DNA from: Oreocharis arfaki
Lineage: Eukaryota > Chordata > Aves > Passeriformes > Paramythiidae
DNA length: 64,000 nt
NCBI GenBank assembly: GCA_013398015.1
Contig: VZRR01013895.1
Location: 558,001 to 622,000, forward strand
Direction of reading: 5' to 3'
The notes under the pieces were generated by a model. The model was not told the origin of the DNA, did no database searches, and saw only the letters and a program-made list of their open reading frames with translations. The position numbers and the translations under genes were made by a program. Shown one piece after another: positions 50,601 to 62,217 of this stretch (position 1 is the first letter of the stretch; each line of letters opens with the position of its first letter).

Positions 50601-53600
50601 CTCATGTACTTTGGTCTGTTCAGAGAGAGCCTTCCTTCCTGCCATCAAGTCAGAGAACAGACACAGGCTTCATCACACCAGGGAAAAAGGTATTATTATA
50701 TAATACTACTTAGCCTTTTTAAGAGTGTTTAATGCTCAAAACTGTCCAAGCATGAACTGGTTCATATGACACAGAGCAGGAAATTATTTATAAATGGAGA
50801 AACAGAGGCAGAAAGGTAACAGGAGTTGTGCGAGGTCTCACAGACAGATCATGGCAGGGTCAGAAGTCTCCTGACTTCTAACTCCAGAATTTTAACTCTT
50901 TTCTGATTTTCTAGAATGTACTATATTTTATGTGTTTCTTTTATACCCCAAATTACTAACTGGTCGACATTAGAACCCACTGTATCTTCATTCAGCATAC
51001 AAAAAGCTGAATCATGCAGGCATGCACTGCACATCGCATGGGTAAAGAAGAAGTTGACTCCTTGCTTGCAGCGCAGAGCTCACAAAGCCTCTAAAGCCCA
51101 GGCTGGCATTGATACTGCCACAGTGCTGGTTCCATGGGAGGTGAAGTGCTCAGCTCTCCACTGGGCCCAGAAGGGCTGCACCCAGACTTTCAAACCACCT
51201 CCAGATGGGCTGGTTCACCAGCACAGCACAGCACAGCCACGCAGAGACACCAATAGGCTCCCTACGTAAGGCACAGGCACCTCAGCTGGCTGCTTCTCTC
51301 CCCAAAGCCAGTGCTTCTCTCCTTAGGTCTGGCAAATCCAAACAAGTGAGGACTCCCATAGCATTGAAAATTACTTCTGGAGCCTGGGGCATAGTGCTGG
51401 GTCAATACAGCCTCAAATTCAGCATCTGGCCTTTTATAGATAGAGCACTGTTTTAACATCTAATGAAACCTCGACTTCTTGTAATTTTTTTCTAATACTT
51501 CCTGCTAATTTATGCATGTAAGCATATATACACATGTTAAAAGTTTTCTAGACTTATGAGTAGATACAGGTTGAAATTTCCAAAGTCTATATACACAGAC
51601 GCACAGAGACACACACACATATATGTATGTATAGATACAAAACTATACAGACTGTGTCAAAAACAGCTGCCTACCCACTGCCTCTAACCAGACCTGAACT
51701 GCAGTGTAAACACAGACAGGCATATCCCCTCTGCATGCAATATGTCTGATTAAATATTTTGTCAACCAACATGTTTTGCTGGGTCGGTAGAGGATTTCCA
51801 GAGCATTAATTTTTGTTTCTAAAGGCCTGTTGGATTTAGACGTATCCTACATTCTTCTGTTTTGTTAGATTTTTCGAAGGGGCTCAGAAAACATATCAAA
51901 ATAACTCCAGAGAAAGAGCCTAAAAATATAATTCTGTAAACTGAAGGAAAAAATACTACAAGTCACATAATGCATTTACTTTTAGGCTGAAAAGTTAACT
52001 CTTGGGAAAAAAATTGGCTTGTGCTTTTCATATTATTGCTAGTTTCACTAGTCATTTAAAGAGGTCTCTAGTACCCCTGATTTATAATTGCGAACAGAAA
52101 TAATAACAATTATAGTAATAAGGGACAACTGTTACCAGGCAGACATCAGGCCAATTTCACTCCTACCTCCCAGGGCTCCCAATTTCCTTTTTTCCTCTCC
52201 TTGCAGGGCAAAGAAAAGAGGGAACCCTGCCCAATTTCAGAGTGGAGGTGCTATGCTCCACTGACTTCTCTTGCTCGTGGTTTGAACACCAATAAGAGCA
52301 GAAAACTACCCCCAGTAAAAACTCGAAAGTCAGTAATATAAGAGCAAGATAAGTGCAGCGACTTGACACATATCCTGAGGCAGTGAATTTGAATCCATTC
52401 CTTGATCTGAAGTGCCAGACAACTTTCAGGTTTTTGATATGCGTATGCTGCAGTAGCTTTTATTGAAACAAAGAAGAGAAGGAGAACAAAGGATAAGAAG
52501 AAAAGAGAGAGCATCTTTTCCCAGTTGTGGCATATCCAGTCAGAAGATTTTACTTGGGTCCACAAGGCTTAATGCTAAAAACGCAATGATAACCCTGCCT
52601 CGGACTGTTTGCAGCACAGACTTTGTCTGTGAACAACTGTGCCTCTTCATCCTGCTGTTTAAGGAGACTTTTTACATGTATAAGAAGAGACAGCATGTCT
52701 CAACAGAGGGGTCACCTGGGACAGAAGGGACTACTGTTGAATTTAGGAAGAGCACTTAAAACGTTACTGATTTGGTATATACAAATCTTCCTTCTCAGGA
52801 ATCTTCCTCCTGCCTTTCTGCTACAAAAAATCCACAGCTCTGGCTCCTCTGCACCACTCTACCCTTTCCCTGATCAGGTGTTCATGGCACCAAACTCATA
52901 GGTAAGCACAGTGGGCACAACTCTGCTGAAGCTACGGAAGTGGTGTGAATTCAGCTTGTTACTGCCACAGCACCCCTGACCAAGTGTCCATGAATGTCTT
53001 CTACCCTCCTTACCTGAGGGTAGCAAACAGCTGAGCCCTAATCCCCCTAACACACTCATGCCTCTTTGCATGGCTCTTCCCAGGCTTCTGTTGTCCACAC
53101 TGAGCCAGGCCTAGTTTTCACCACTTTCCTGGTTCTTACATTCAAACCTGTCATTCTAGTAGTTCATGCTCTACTATTTTGTCTCCTACATATCCTCTTA
53201 AAAGAACTGTGCTGCTCCAAAATGAATAAGTCTTTTTTTGCAGCCAAGGACTATGGAAGATTGCAGCACAAGTGATATTCCCATTTATACCACTCAATGT
53301 ATGGAATTACAGTCTTTGGGGAAATTCTAATTAGTTTAATCACATCTTGTGTGGATGACTCAAATCTACCACATTAGTTTGTTTAAAGATACCTTCTTTT
53401 TTTCATTCCAGATGCATAATTTACTAATCTTCTACAGAGGAAATGTTTGGGGTTTTTTCTATAGTTATAAACCTCTTAACATTTTCTTTTACTGAATATC
53501 ATTGTATTAATTCTAGTGAATCTTCTCTCTAACATTAAAAATATTATACAATGCTTTACCTGCATTTTCAAATGGAGGTGGCTTAGCTTTTTTCAAAAGA

Positions 53601-56600
53601 GAAACAATGGTGAGATTTTTTAATATTTACTCAAAGAAAATCTTCACCATATTCCTTGGCTCATTGAATAGGTATGAATGTTTATCTAATTTAGAGGCAT
53701 GTATGTGAAAGGCAGATAATGGGTAGATCACCACATGCACTCTCCTGAAATCACGAGCAACCATGTAACTACCCACAAGAATCCAGAATTCTCCTTTTTA
53801 TGTGCACAGTTATCCACACAGGTGCTTCCAACACCTACAGGGCAAAGCTCCTCATATGCTGGCTCCCTGCAGAAACAGGGAATTAGTGGAGCTGGAGTGT
53901 CTGGGCAAACACAGCAAACAGTGTCCTGTACTAATAAGGAAGACCAAAACACTTCAGCAGCTCCTCTCCATGTGCCTTGGCCATGCAATTGCCAAGCTGA
54001 CAATCTCTGCTCCATGGAGTGAGTGGTGCAACCAGGAACCTGAGAGGTTTCCCGGCATCACTAGGATGCATCTGCTCTTTCCAGCTACAGTCTTTGGCCA
54101 TTCCTCGCAGGAATGTGAAGAGGCTTCATAAGTTATGCTTTATGGAGAGAAAAACATCTTTTTGCCTCTTGGCAAGGAAACTCTTCCAAAATCAATACAA
54201 TTTGACATCTTAACAAGCAGGAAGCACCTAATTTTCATTTCAGCATCCTTTCAGGGACAGCAACACAAAAAAAAAAAAATCCAGGATGACTGGATTTAAA
54301 TAATTCCTATCCCAAATTTACCAACACTGGTGGAAAGACAACTTTGCTTCCTTGCCCTAACGTCTGCATCAAGAGGCCTAAGACTTCACTCTTCCGGTGC
54401 TTAAAAATTTCCACAGTTCCACTGCGAAGCACAGACTGCAAAGACCTATTTGAACTTGTACCACTTAGTTTAATAATTTTGTTTATTATAGCTCTTGTTT
54501 TGCTTAAATCCTGTGCTATTTGAAACAGCACTAAATCCATCATAGCTTAATAAGCAAGCTGTGTTGCAGCCAGCACCAAGGACTGTTCAGTATCTGCCTC
54601 ATGAGCACTACCAGCAAATCAGAGAACTTCTTTAGCTATTCAGGGCTGAGGATGTATGTTTTGACCTCTCCTCTCTATTGCACAGAGATATTCATGGGTA
54701 CAGAGTCCTCATTGTCTGCTTGGTAATATTCTGGCCTTTGATGCTAGAAGCATGTGGCAACACTAACAGGTAACACCAGCCCACCATATAAATGAAAGTC
54801 CTTTGTAGTCGCAGAGCAAAAATCACAAATCATCCTTCCTGTTGTAGACCACTGATTTTTACAGCCCACAAAGCTTCTACAAACAGAGAACACCCTGAGA
54901 AAATCGTGTGGGAGGTGCTTCACGGGGATTCGGTGATGACCCATTTGATATCCCAGATGTAGCTCGTTGCCATAAAGCCCAGGGACCAGGACATGAAAAC
55001 TCTTTTCACATGTTGTGTACTACGATCAAAACCAGTAAGAAACCCTCATTTTGAAGAGGCTGTAGCCTGTATGCTACACTGAACACACTCAACCCTTCTT
55101 GAGAGCAGTCAGATTCAAAAAGCTTGTTGCCTTTATTGTTTTTCCCCCTCTTCAAAACATGCAACAGTACCACAAAGACAAGCTCTGATACCAGGCTGAC
55201 CAGAGATGCACTATAAACTAAAGAAAAGCAGTACAATCTGTTAGCAAAAAACAGCTTTGACTACTTTCCCCCCGCCCCGCCACCCAGATCCAGTGTTTAA
55301 AGCCAGCTGCCATTCAGGAAATTAAATTCAATACCTATGATGTGATTTTTGAAAGTGCAGCTTTTCAGCAAAAGGGAGATGAAGTATATCCAGTATTTCT
55401 GAAAAATTCAGCTATTTAATTGAGTGTCTGTCTGACAAGGCCATAAGCCTAACTTGACACCCCTGTTGTGAAAGCCTTGGGTTTCAATTAATGGCAGGCA
55501 AAGGATGCATAATTAATATAGCAAGACACCAGGAAATGAATATGTTAAAGTTCCTACTGCAGTTTTAACTTTGTCACAACATGCAAGTTTTTAGTTGGCT
55601 TTCTCCATAGAGGTGAATTTCCTGTTTTTCCTGGTTAAATGTATATACCAGAAATTACTCATTAAATGTCAGGAAATGCAATTTGACTGAGTTACACATG
55701 TTACTGGAAAAATCTGGATGGACCAAATTATGTGGTGTCACTTATTTAATAAGACACTACCTTCCTTCCCTATTTATGAATTGTTCATGAACAGACTTAT
55801 ATTTTTACTAAGGATTTTCCTCCTTGCTTAAAAGCAGCAAGGAGATGACATAAGTGATTATATTCACTGAGCAGGTGACATCATTCAGAAGATATTCTTG
55901 ACTCCAGCTTCAGATACTTACTATTTTCAACTCAGTCCCTGTGCAAAAGTCCAACACAGGGCTCTTGCATTAGTCCTGCTTACACTTGCAAAATACAAAA
56001 TTTAAATGCACAATACTCAATTTTACCTCTGTGAGACCAGACACAGAATTCACACGCTCCTGAATACGCTCATTTTAGAGGCAGTGTTCACCTTACCAAT
56101 GGCTACCAAATGTGAAGTACAAATGTTCAGATGAGTATAATATTCACATGTATTTTTGCAAATAGACAAAAAAGGCCAGTAATTTCCTCTAAGCAAAATT
56201 TTCTAGGTAGCAAATTCAAAATCAAAACCCAGGAATCACTGTTTAATTCACAACCCTGTGTTGCTGGTAAGAACCTCCCATTTGTATTTCCTTATCTTTG
56301 AATTATTTGGGCCATCTTATCTTCGAGCTAAGCAGGGCTGTTTGCATATCCCAAAACTAGTGCATTAAATCTCCCAACACCCTTCTGGAAGCTGAGCGCT
56401 TGCACGTTGCTCTTTATCTGAGGTACTGAAGTGGTTTCATTATGCAAGGTCACATAGTAAAACTAGCTGAAGGTGAGGTGCATAGAACGTTATTCGAAAA
56501 ACTGGAAGGAGGGTTATTTTAATAAAGAACAACTGTGTAACCAGTGAGCAATAAACTTGGGCAAAATTTAGTTTATGGAAGAAATATTACTAAATATCAC

Positions 56601-57353
56601 ACAAATACAATTTCCGCATATGGGAATATATGGAGAGATGGAAAAAAGAAAAAACCAACAACAAAAACCCAGCTTGCAGAAATGCATATGTCATCAGAGG
56701 TACTAGGCTATACGAACTGTTTATTGGAACTGTGTCCCATGTCAATACTGAGGAAAATAAAGAATGGAAAATAACTTTGGAATTGAATAGAGACTCTGTC
56801 ACACTTAAATTTGATACTTGGAGCCCAGGCCAACATTCTGCCAGGACAAAACAAAAAGTGTACAAGAAAATCAGGAATAAATCCAAGATGGAAAAAGTAA
56901 AAGTTAAATTAGCATCATACGGTGGAGGGAAATATCAATAATTAGGCAAATGCATAATAACCCTATGAAGTCAATTACTTTTATGACAGTGGGACTAGAA
57001 ACACAGGCAGCTTTAGGGTTGAACATTTGCAAAGAATTAAGACTGGTTAGAATATACAATGGGTGCTGTGTATGATCCAAACAAACAATGAGAAACCAGA
57101 AGTATTCAAAGATATTTTTGATGCAGCAGAATACAATAAGAAGAAATATTTCACTTTTTTTCAATCTGAGGTAACCCTGTCCTGCCCAGTCATTGTTGCC
57201 CCAAACAGTTTCCAGTCAGCCTCTGCAGTCACACACACAAAAGTTGTAAAGAAAGTCTAAGTATACCCCATGAAAGCAGCCAAAAGCAAATGAACACTAT
57301 TTGTTGTCACAAGTCCTACATTTTCCTGAATTTTCTTCCAAACTAGCTTTATT
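47606..57353. other. Noncoding sequence, nothing recognised apart from simple repeats
   Basis: Nearly 10 kb of unique-looking sequence with scattered open frames up to 117 codons, none matching a family I know. It includes a CA/TA simple repeat at 51589-51637, an A13 run at 54267-54279 and an isolated C-rich GC-box-like stretch at about 55268-55282. Confidence 0.55.
51589..51637. repeat. (CA)n-(TATG)n simple repeat
   Basis: Degenerate CA repeats grading into TATGTATG and TAGATA. It is an ordinary microsatellite. Confidence 0.8.
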
Positions 57354-58064
57354 TCACCTTCCACTTATGCCTACCTTTGAGCTCCCGAGGCCACAGACCC
57401 TATTTTTGCATGTGTTTGTAAAATACCTCACGACAGATATCACCGGTAAGAAGTTGCTGTCTCTCTCTTTTTGATGTGAGCCTGCTCTGATTCCAGCTGT
57501 TTGAGGCTGTGGGTGAGGACAGGTCTCCTGCAGCAGCGAAACACAGTGCACTGAATCTGTGATACCACTAAGGAGTCTGGGCTGTGCCCGCACTCCCATG
57601 CTCTGCTGGACCAAGGCTACGTTGGGCCATATCTCCCACATACCCCAAGGTTTCCTGCAGTGTCTGGACTGGGAGAGCTTCTTCTCTTGCAAAGCAAACC
57701 ATTTTCTCTTATGAAGAACTCTGGGAAAGCACTTTGGAAAGAATACCAAATAAAATTTCATTTCCCAGGAGGTTGGAAAGGCAAGAAGAAGTGGCCGCAC
57801 TGAGACACCATTCAGCAAGCCCATGACAGAGCTGGCACCAAAATGCCACCGTCCTGGATTCCGGCGTGGCACTGACGTCACTGAGCAGCAGTAGCAACCA
57901 GGTACTATTCTACAGAAAGTGACTGCTTCTGTCAGAGCACCACTGGAGTTCACACAAACAGGCATGTGTTTGGGACACGCTGTAGTCACCACAGCTCCGA
58001 AAGCAGATGAGCATTGTTGCTGTGTTTCCCAGTTTCTCATGCTACTTTGATTAAGCACATGCAA
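57354..58064 (-). other. 236-codon open frame, no recognised product
   Basis: This is the longest uninterrupted real-sequence frame in the window. The predicted peptide is rich in Ser, Cys and Arg, with no signal peptide, membrane segment, zinc-finger spacing or repeat that I can name. There is no Kozak-strength start, splice context or neighbouring gene to support it. A spliced vertebrate gene would rarely be a lone frame like this, so I record it as unassigned and probably fortuitous. A single-exon or lineage-specific transcript cannot be excluded from sequence alone. Confidence 0.2.
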
Positions 58065-59330
58065 GTATTGTCTTACTAATAATAAAATAGGCTACCCACC
58101 AAAATTTAGAATGGGTTTTTTGTTAGAACAAATATTTTAGATACTCACCATGATTATAGCACATTCTGTTGGAAGGATTCTGGAGTGCTTTTGCAATTAT
58201 TTACAAGAGCTGCTCCAAGGCCTGTGAAAATCACAAGTATCTTTACATTAACTTAATGAATTTAGGTGGCAATAAAATGAAACCTTACAAATAAGTCCCA
58301 TATTTCTTTTGTTATGCAATTACTTGGTAATTGATACACCATTCATCTTTAGGAAAATATACAAATTTCTTAGCATTTGACTGTTGAGTTTCTAAGGTCA
58401 ATAAGAAATTAGACACAAGCACAGAATAATTCCATCAGCAGCCAGAACAGATACCATAGCCTGTATTTAATTTTATCTAATAACGTTTGGTACAAAGGAG
58501 AGACAAGCTTTAAAATGATAAAACTAAAAGATTAACCAAACCAAAACAGCAAAAAATGGCCCCAACAAAACTATTTTGATGAATTAGCAGTCTGCAATGC
58601 ACTTCTAGTCAGGGCCTCTCTTAACAGAGCCTAATTTTTTATTGTTACTTTTAAGAGGTAAGACCAAATTCCTTGAGCAGGAAAGACTCATTTGAGTGAT
58701 TTTATCTAACTTAAATGCTACTTTTGCAAGGTCATCTATCCCCATGTTTATCTTTTCTATCCACAAATATAACTCGTCCCACACTTCTAAAACACACCTT
58801 CCTTCAATATTCAGTTTGAGAATCTCACGATGCTTACAATTTAATAAGTTTCTTGCAGCCTCCATACAACTGTGGGATCACCTTGCTAACTCCATAAAAA
58901 TCAGTATTCTTGGGCTACTTAAACTAGGGGATCCTAACATCCTGATATGTATCAAGACTAAATCCATCAACTTCAGTGGAGAAACAAGTAAGTTCAAAAC
59001 AGTGAAGTTCTGTAAAACTTAAGTATCCAGAAGTGTTATACATAAAACCTTTTCTACAGATACATAAATATGCCTGCAAATTTAACTTTTTGGTGATTAC
59101 ACCTGTAGTGCTACACATACACATATAAATAGCATGAATGGAAACACTGCATGAATTGTGAATAAGAACACAGAGTTCAGGGCGATCAACAGCAAATCCT
59201 AGATAATTTATTTGTTCTCTTTTCAATCTATTCATAGACAAGACCAGAGGAAAGTTCTCCATTACAAGTTCTGTTGCAGACAATGATTGTTCTGATCAAT
59301 TAAAGTCATTACACGGTTTCTGAATATGGC

Positions 59331-59387
59331 AAAAAAAAAAAAGACAGCAGAGAATGGAAGTGAGGAGGGAAGGGGGAGGGGAAAAGT
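59331..59387 (+). repeat. Polypurine tract
   Basis: A12 followed by GA-rich and G-rich purine sequence with a few pyrimidine interruptions. Low complexity. Confidence 0.7.
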
Positions 59388-59709
59388 AGTTTAAACCACT
59401 TGACCCATTAGAATAGAAATGTAAATTCACAATATATGGCTGAACTTTGTTGTCTCTGTATATTGACTAGCACTATAGAAAATAATTGCTACAGACTTTA
59501 CAGATTTTATATCCACAGTATCTGGAAAGGAATTTTTTTTCTGTTATATTGTCATACTTTCCCTGACCCTTTTCTATTCCCAGGACAGATAACTGCATCA
59601 AAAAGAAAAGAAAAAAGAAATTACTTGTTTGAGTAAAAAAAAATTTAAATCTGCGAGAGAAACGGTGAACTTTGGTGCTTTTTAAAAATTTAGAATGGTT
59701 ACCAATGCC

Positions 59710-59725
59710 AAAAAAAAAAAAAAAA
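59710..59725 (+). repeat. A16 homopolymer
   Basis: Sixteen consecutive A, with no recognisable retroposed sequence upstream. Confidence 0.8.
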
Positions 59726-62183
59726 TTAAAGCCTTTCAATTATCTTTCCTTAGGTTGAGGCTTAAATCTCTGAATGAAAGTCAGTCCACTGCAGGTGTCT
59801 GTTCCTACATCCAGGCAAATTGGAGTTGCCTGCTATTAGCTTGTGGGGCCCTCGGAGTCAGGATTCTTGGTCTGTATCCCCTGACTACCCACTTATTTGC
59901 AGTGGGCAGATCTCAATCCTTCTATACCACCATCTTTTCCCAATAAGGATGTGGAAGCTTAATTAGGCACTGGAAAGTTATTTTAGTATCCCAAGTGGAT
60001 GCTGTCATAGAAGGAAAACGTAACTTTCCATTGAGAGAACACAAGATAACTCGTGCCAGCTTGTTACACTCCTCTCCAAGAGGCAGCTGTAGTCCCGCTA
60101 ACTGGCTGTCAGAGTAGAGGGCTTTGATTTTGGAAAGGGCACCAGCAGGACAGCTGCAGTCTGCACAGAAATCCAAAGGACGGTAACTTGGACCTAGTTG
60201 GTGGTCATGTTTTCTTTGATTCTGGGAGATTTCATCTGCTGCCATCTCACACAGCCCCATGCAAAGACAAAGGCTTTTCATCATCTGAACGTTGGTCCCT
60301 CCAGGAAGAAATTAAATTACCTGACACAAAAAAGGGACAGCTTGGAACTGAGGCTGTTTCTGTACTTTTCAGGACTGCTGAATATGTGAATTGAAGTGCC
60401 TGAACAGCAGTTAACTTGTTGGCTGGGTTCCCTGCATCCCTACCTGGCCACATGCTGACTGGTTCCTGTGCAGCACTACTCCACTGGTTCTCAGCTAGCA
60501 CTGGAGCCAGGACCATCACCCAGTAGGACAGGTAGCTGTGTTCCCCTTGCCCCCAGCACTCTCTGCAGGGATAACGAGGGAACCCTCCTTTGAGCACAGT
60601 GCACTGTGCTCACCAGCAAGCAGAGGCACAGGCTGTGCTCCCAGCTTCCACCTTACCCTGAAGGACAGAAGAGTGAAGACTTTCATCTGCCTCTCACTCT
60701 TTGAGACTAGGGCAAGAAAAAGTGGTCCAGTGTTGTTCCCTTGTTCTCCAAGCACAAGGAAAGGAGGTCCAATGTCCCTTGAGGAATCTTCAGCAGTTTT
60801 CTTTTCCTGCCAAAAAAGGGAGCAGTGGGAGCTGAGTGGTGTGAAAGAGCAGCTGTGGGTGGCAGAGAGGAGGTAGCAAGGGTAAGCGCTGTTCCTGTGG
60901 GACTCCCCAGGCTCTCCATGTAGGACAACTCAGAGACCTCTCTGGGCCTAGCCTATTTTCCCCTGTAAACAATAAAAATAATGACACAAATTACAGTATC
61001 CACTTCTCAGAGGTTTGAATCAAAATAAACTGACCTCCAGAGCTGCTTCTCAGCCGCCTCTGCATCCTCTGTTCTCCCAGCGCCAAACTCTCATACAGAC
61101 TTAATTTCCATTCTCTGCTGCAGAACGAACCATTCAAGGTAATTAGCTATTCTTTCTCCTTTCCTCCCCAAAACATGGGAACTCCTATAAGAGGGGAGGG
61201 CAGGAGGAACTCTGTGAATTTTGCTGCTCGTCACGTAGTTCATTCTGCAGACTGAGTCACGCTCTGTTCTCTTCCTGATGTTTGCAATTATGCACATAAA
61301 GGCAACAGACCACGCCGTAACACCCAAGCCCAGGGCCCTAGCCTTTACCATTTCCCACCAAGTTATGGGGTCTCCATATCCCTTCCAGAAGTGGCACATG
61401 CACACCTCATCAAATGTCCAGTTCTAAAAGAAAGGCCTGATGAAACTAAACCATTTTTTAATTGTCTAGGTTACTTTTTTTGTACTTTCCCTTCCCCAGT
61501 GATAAATTGTATCTCTCTCGGGATAAAACAATAAGGGTAACTGCAGAAAAAGTACTTAAAAATTAAGAAAAAACAAAATGAAATCACTCCTGAACAGGAA
61601 AAATACATGGACACTGCTTATTATTCTTGGGCTACCCAATATTAGTGATACCCAAAGACTGCTCTCGATCACTGAGAAGCTTTTCCACCTGGAGAAATCA
61701 AGTTACTTTACAAAAAAGGGATAAGAAACAGCTCCCCTCTCTTACTGGATCAAGCATACAAAGTGTTTGTGGTGTCACACGTCTCCTTTCAAGCTGTTTG
61801 TCTCTCCCCTACCCTGTCTCCAGGTCTGCAAATCCGGGTATCTTCCCAGTTCAGCTTCCTGATTCCGCTTACTTGCACTGAACTCTCGAAATTTTTCCAT
61901 GTTATAAATACCTGCATGTTTAACTTGGATATGTCCTAATTTATCTAAAAGAATTATGGAGAGCTTGAGAATTTTCATTGTAAAATGCAGAGATGGAAAT
62001 GCTAAGCAAGTTATCTTTTCCAAGTTTTAGTCACTCATTTTTAAGAAACAATGTCTACGAAATATGTTCTTTCCCCTACTGCCTTTCAGATTTTGTTACA
62101 TTTATTCTTGTGGTAGCATTTCGCGTTTCCTTAGGAGTTTCATGGTCCAAACAAGACTCACAGTTTCAGTGCAAACAGAAAAC

Positions 62184-62217
62184 GAACCGCCAAACTCATA
62201 GAACCGCCAAACTCATA
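62184..62217 (+). repeat. 17-bp perfect tandem duplication
   Basis: The 17-mer gaaccgccaaactcata occurs at 62184-62200 and again immediately at 62201-62217 without mismatch. This points to recent slippage or a small duplication. Confidence 0.9.

Noticed and set aside
55268..55282. GC-box-like C-rich stretch as a promoter
   Set aside because: Isolated in A+T-leaning sequence with no CpG island, initiator or gene downstream.
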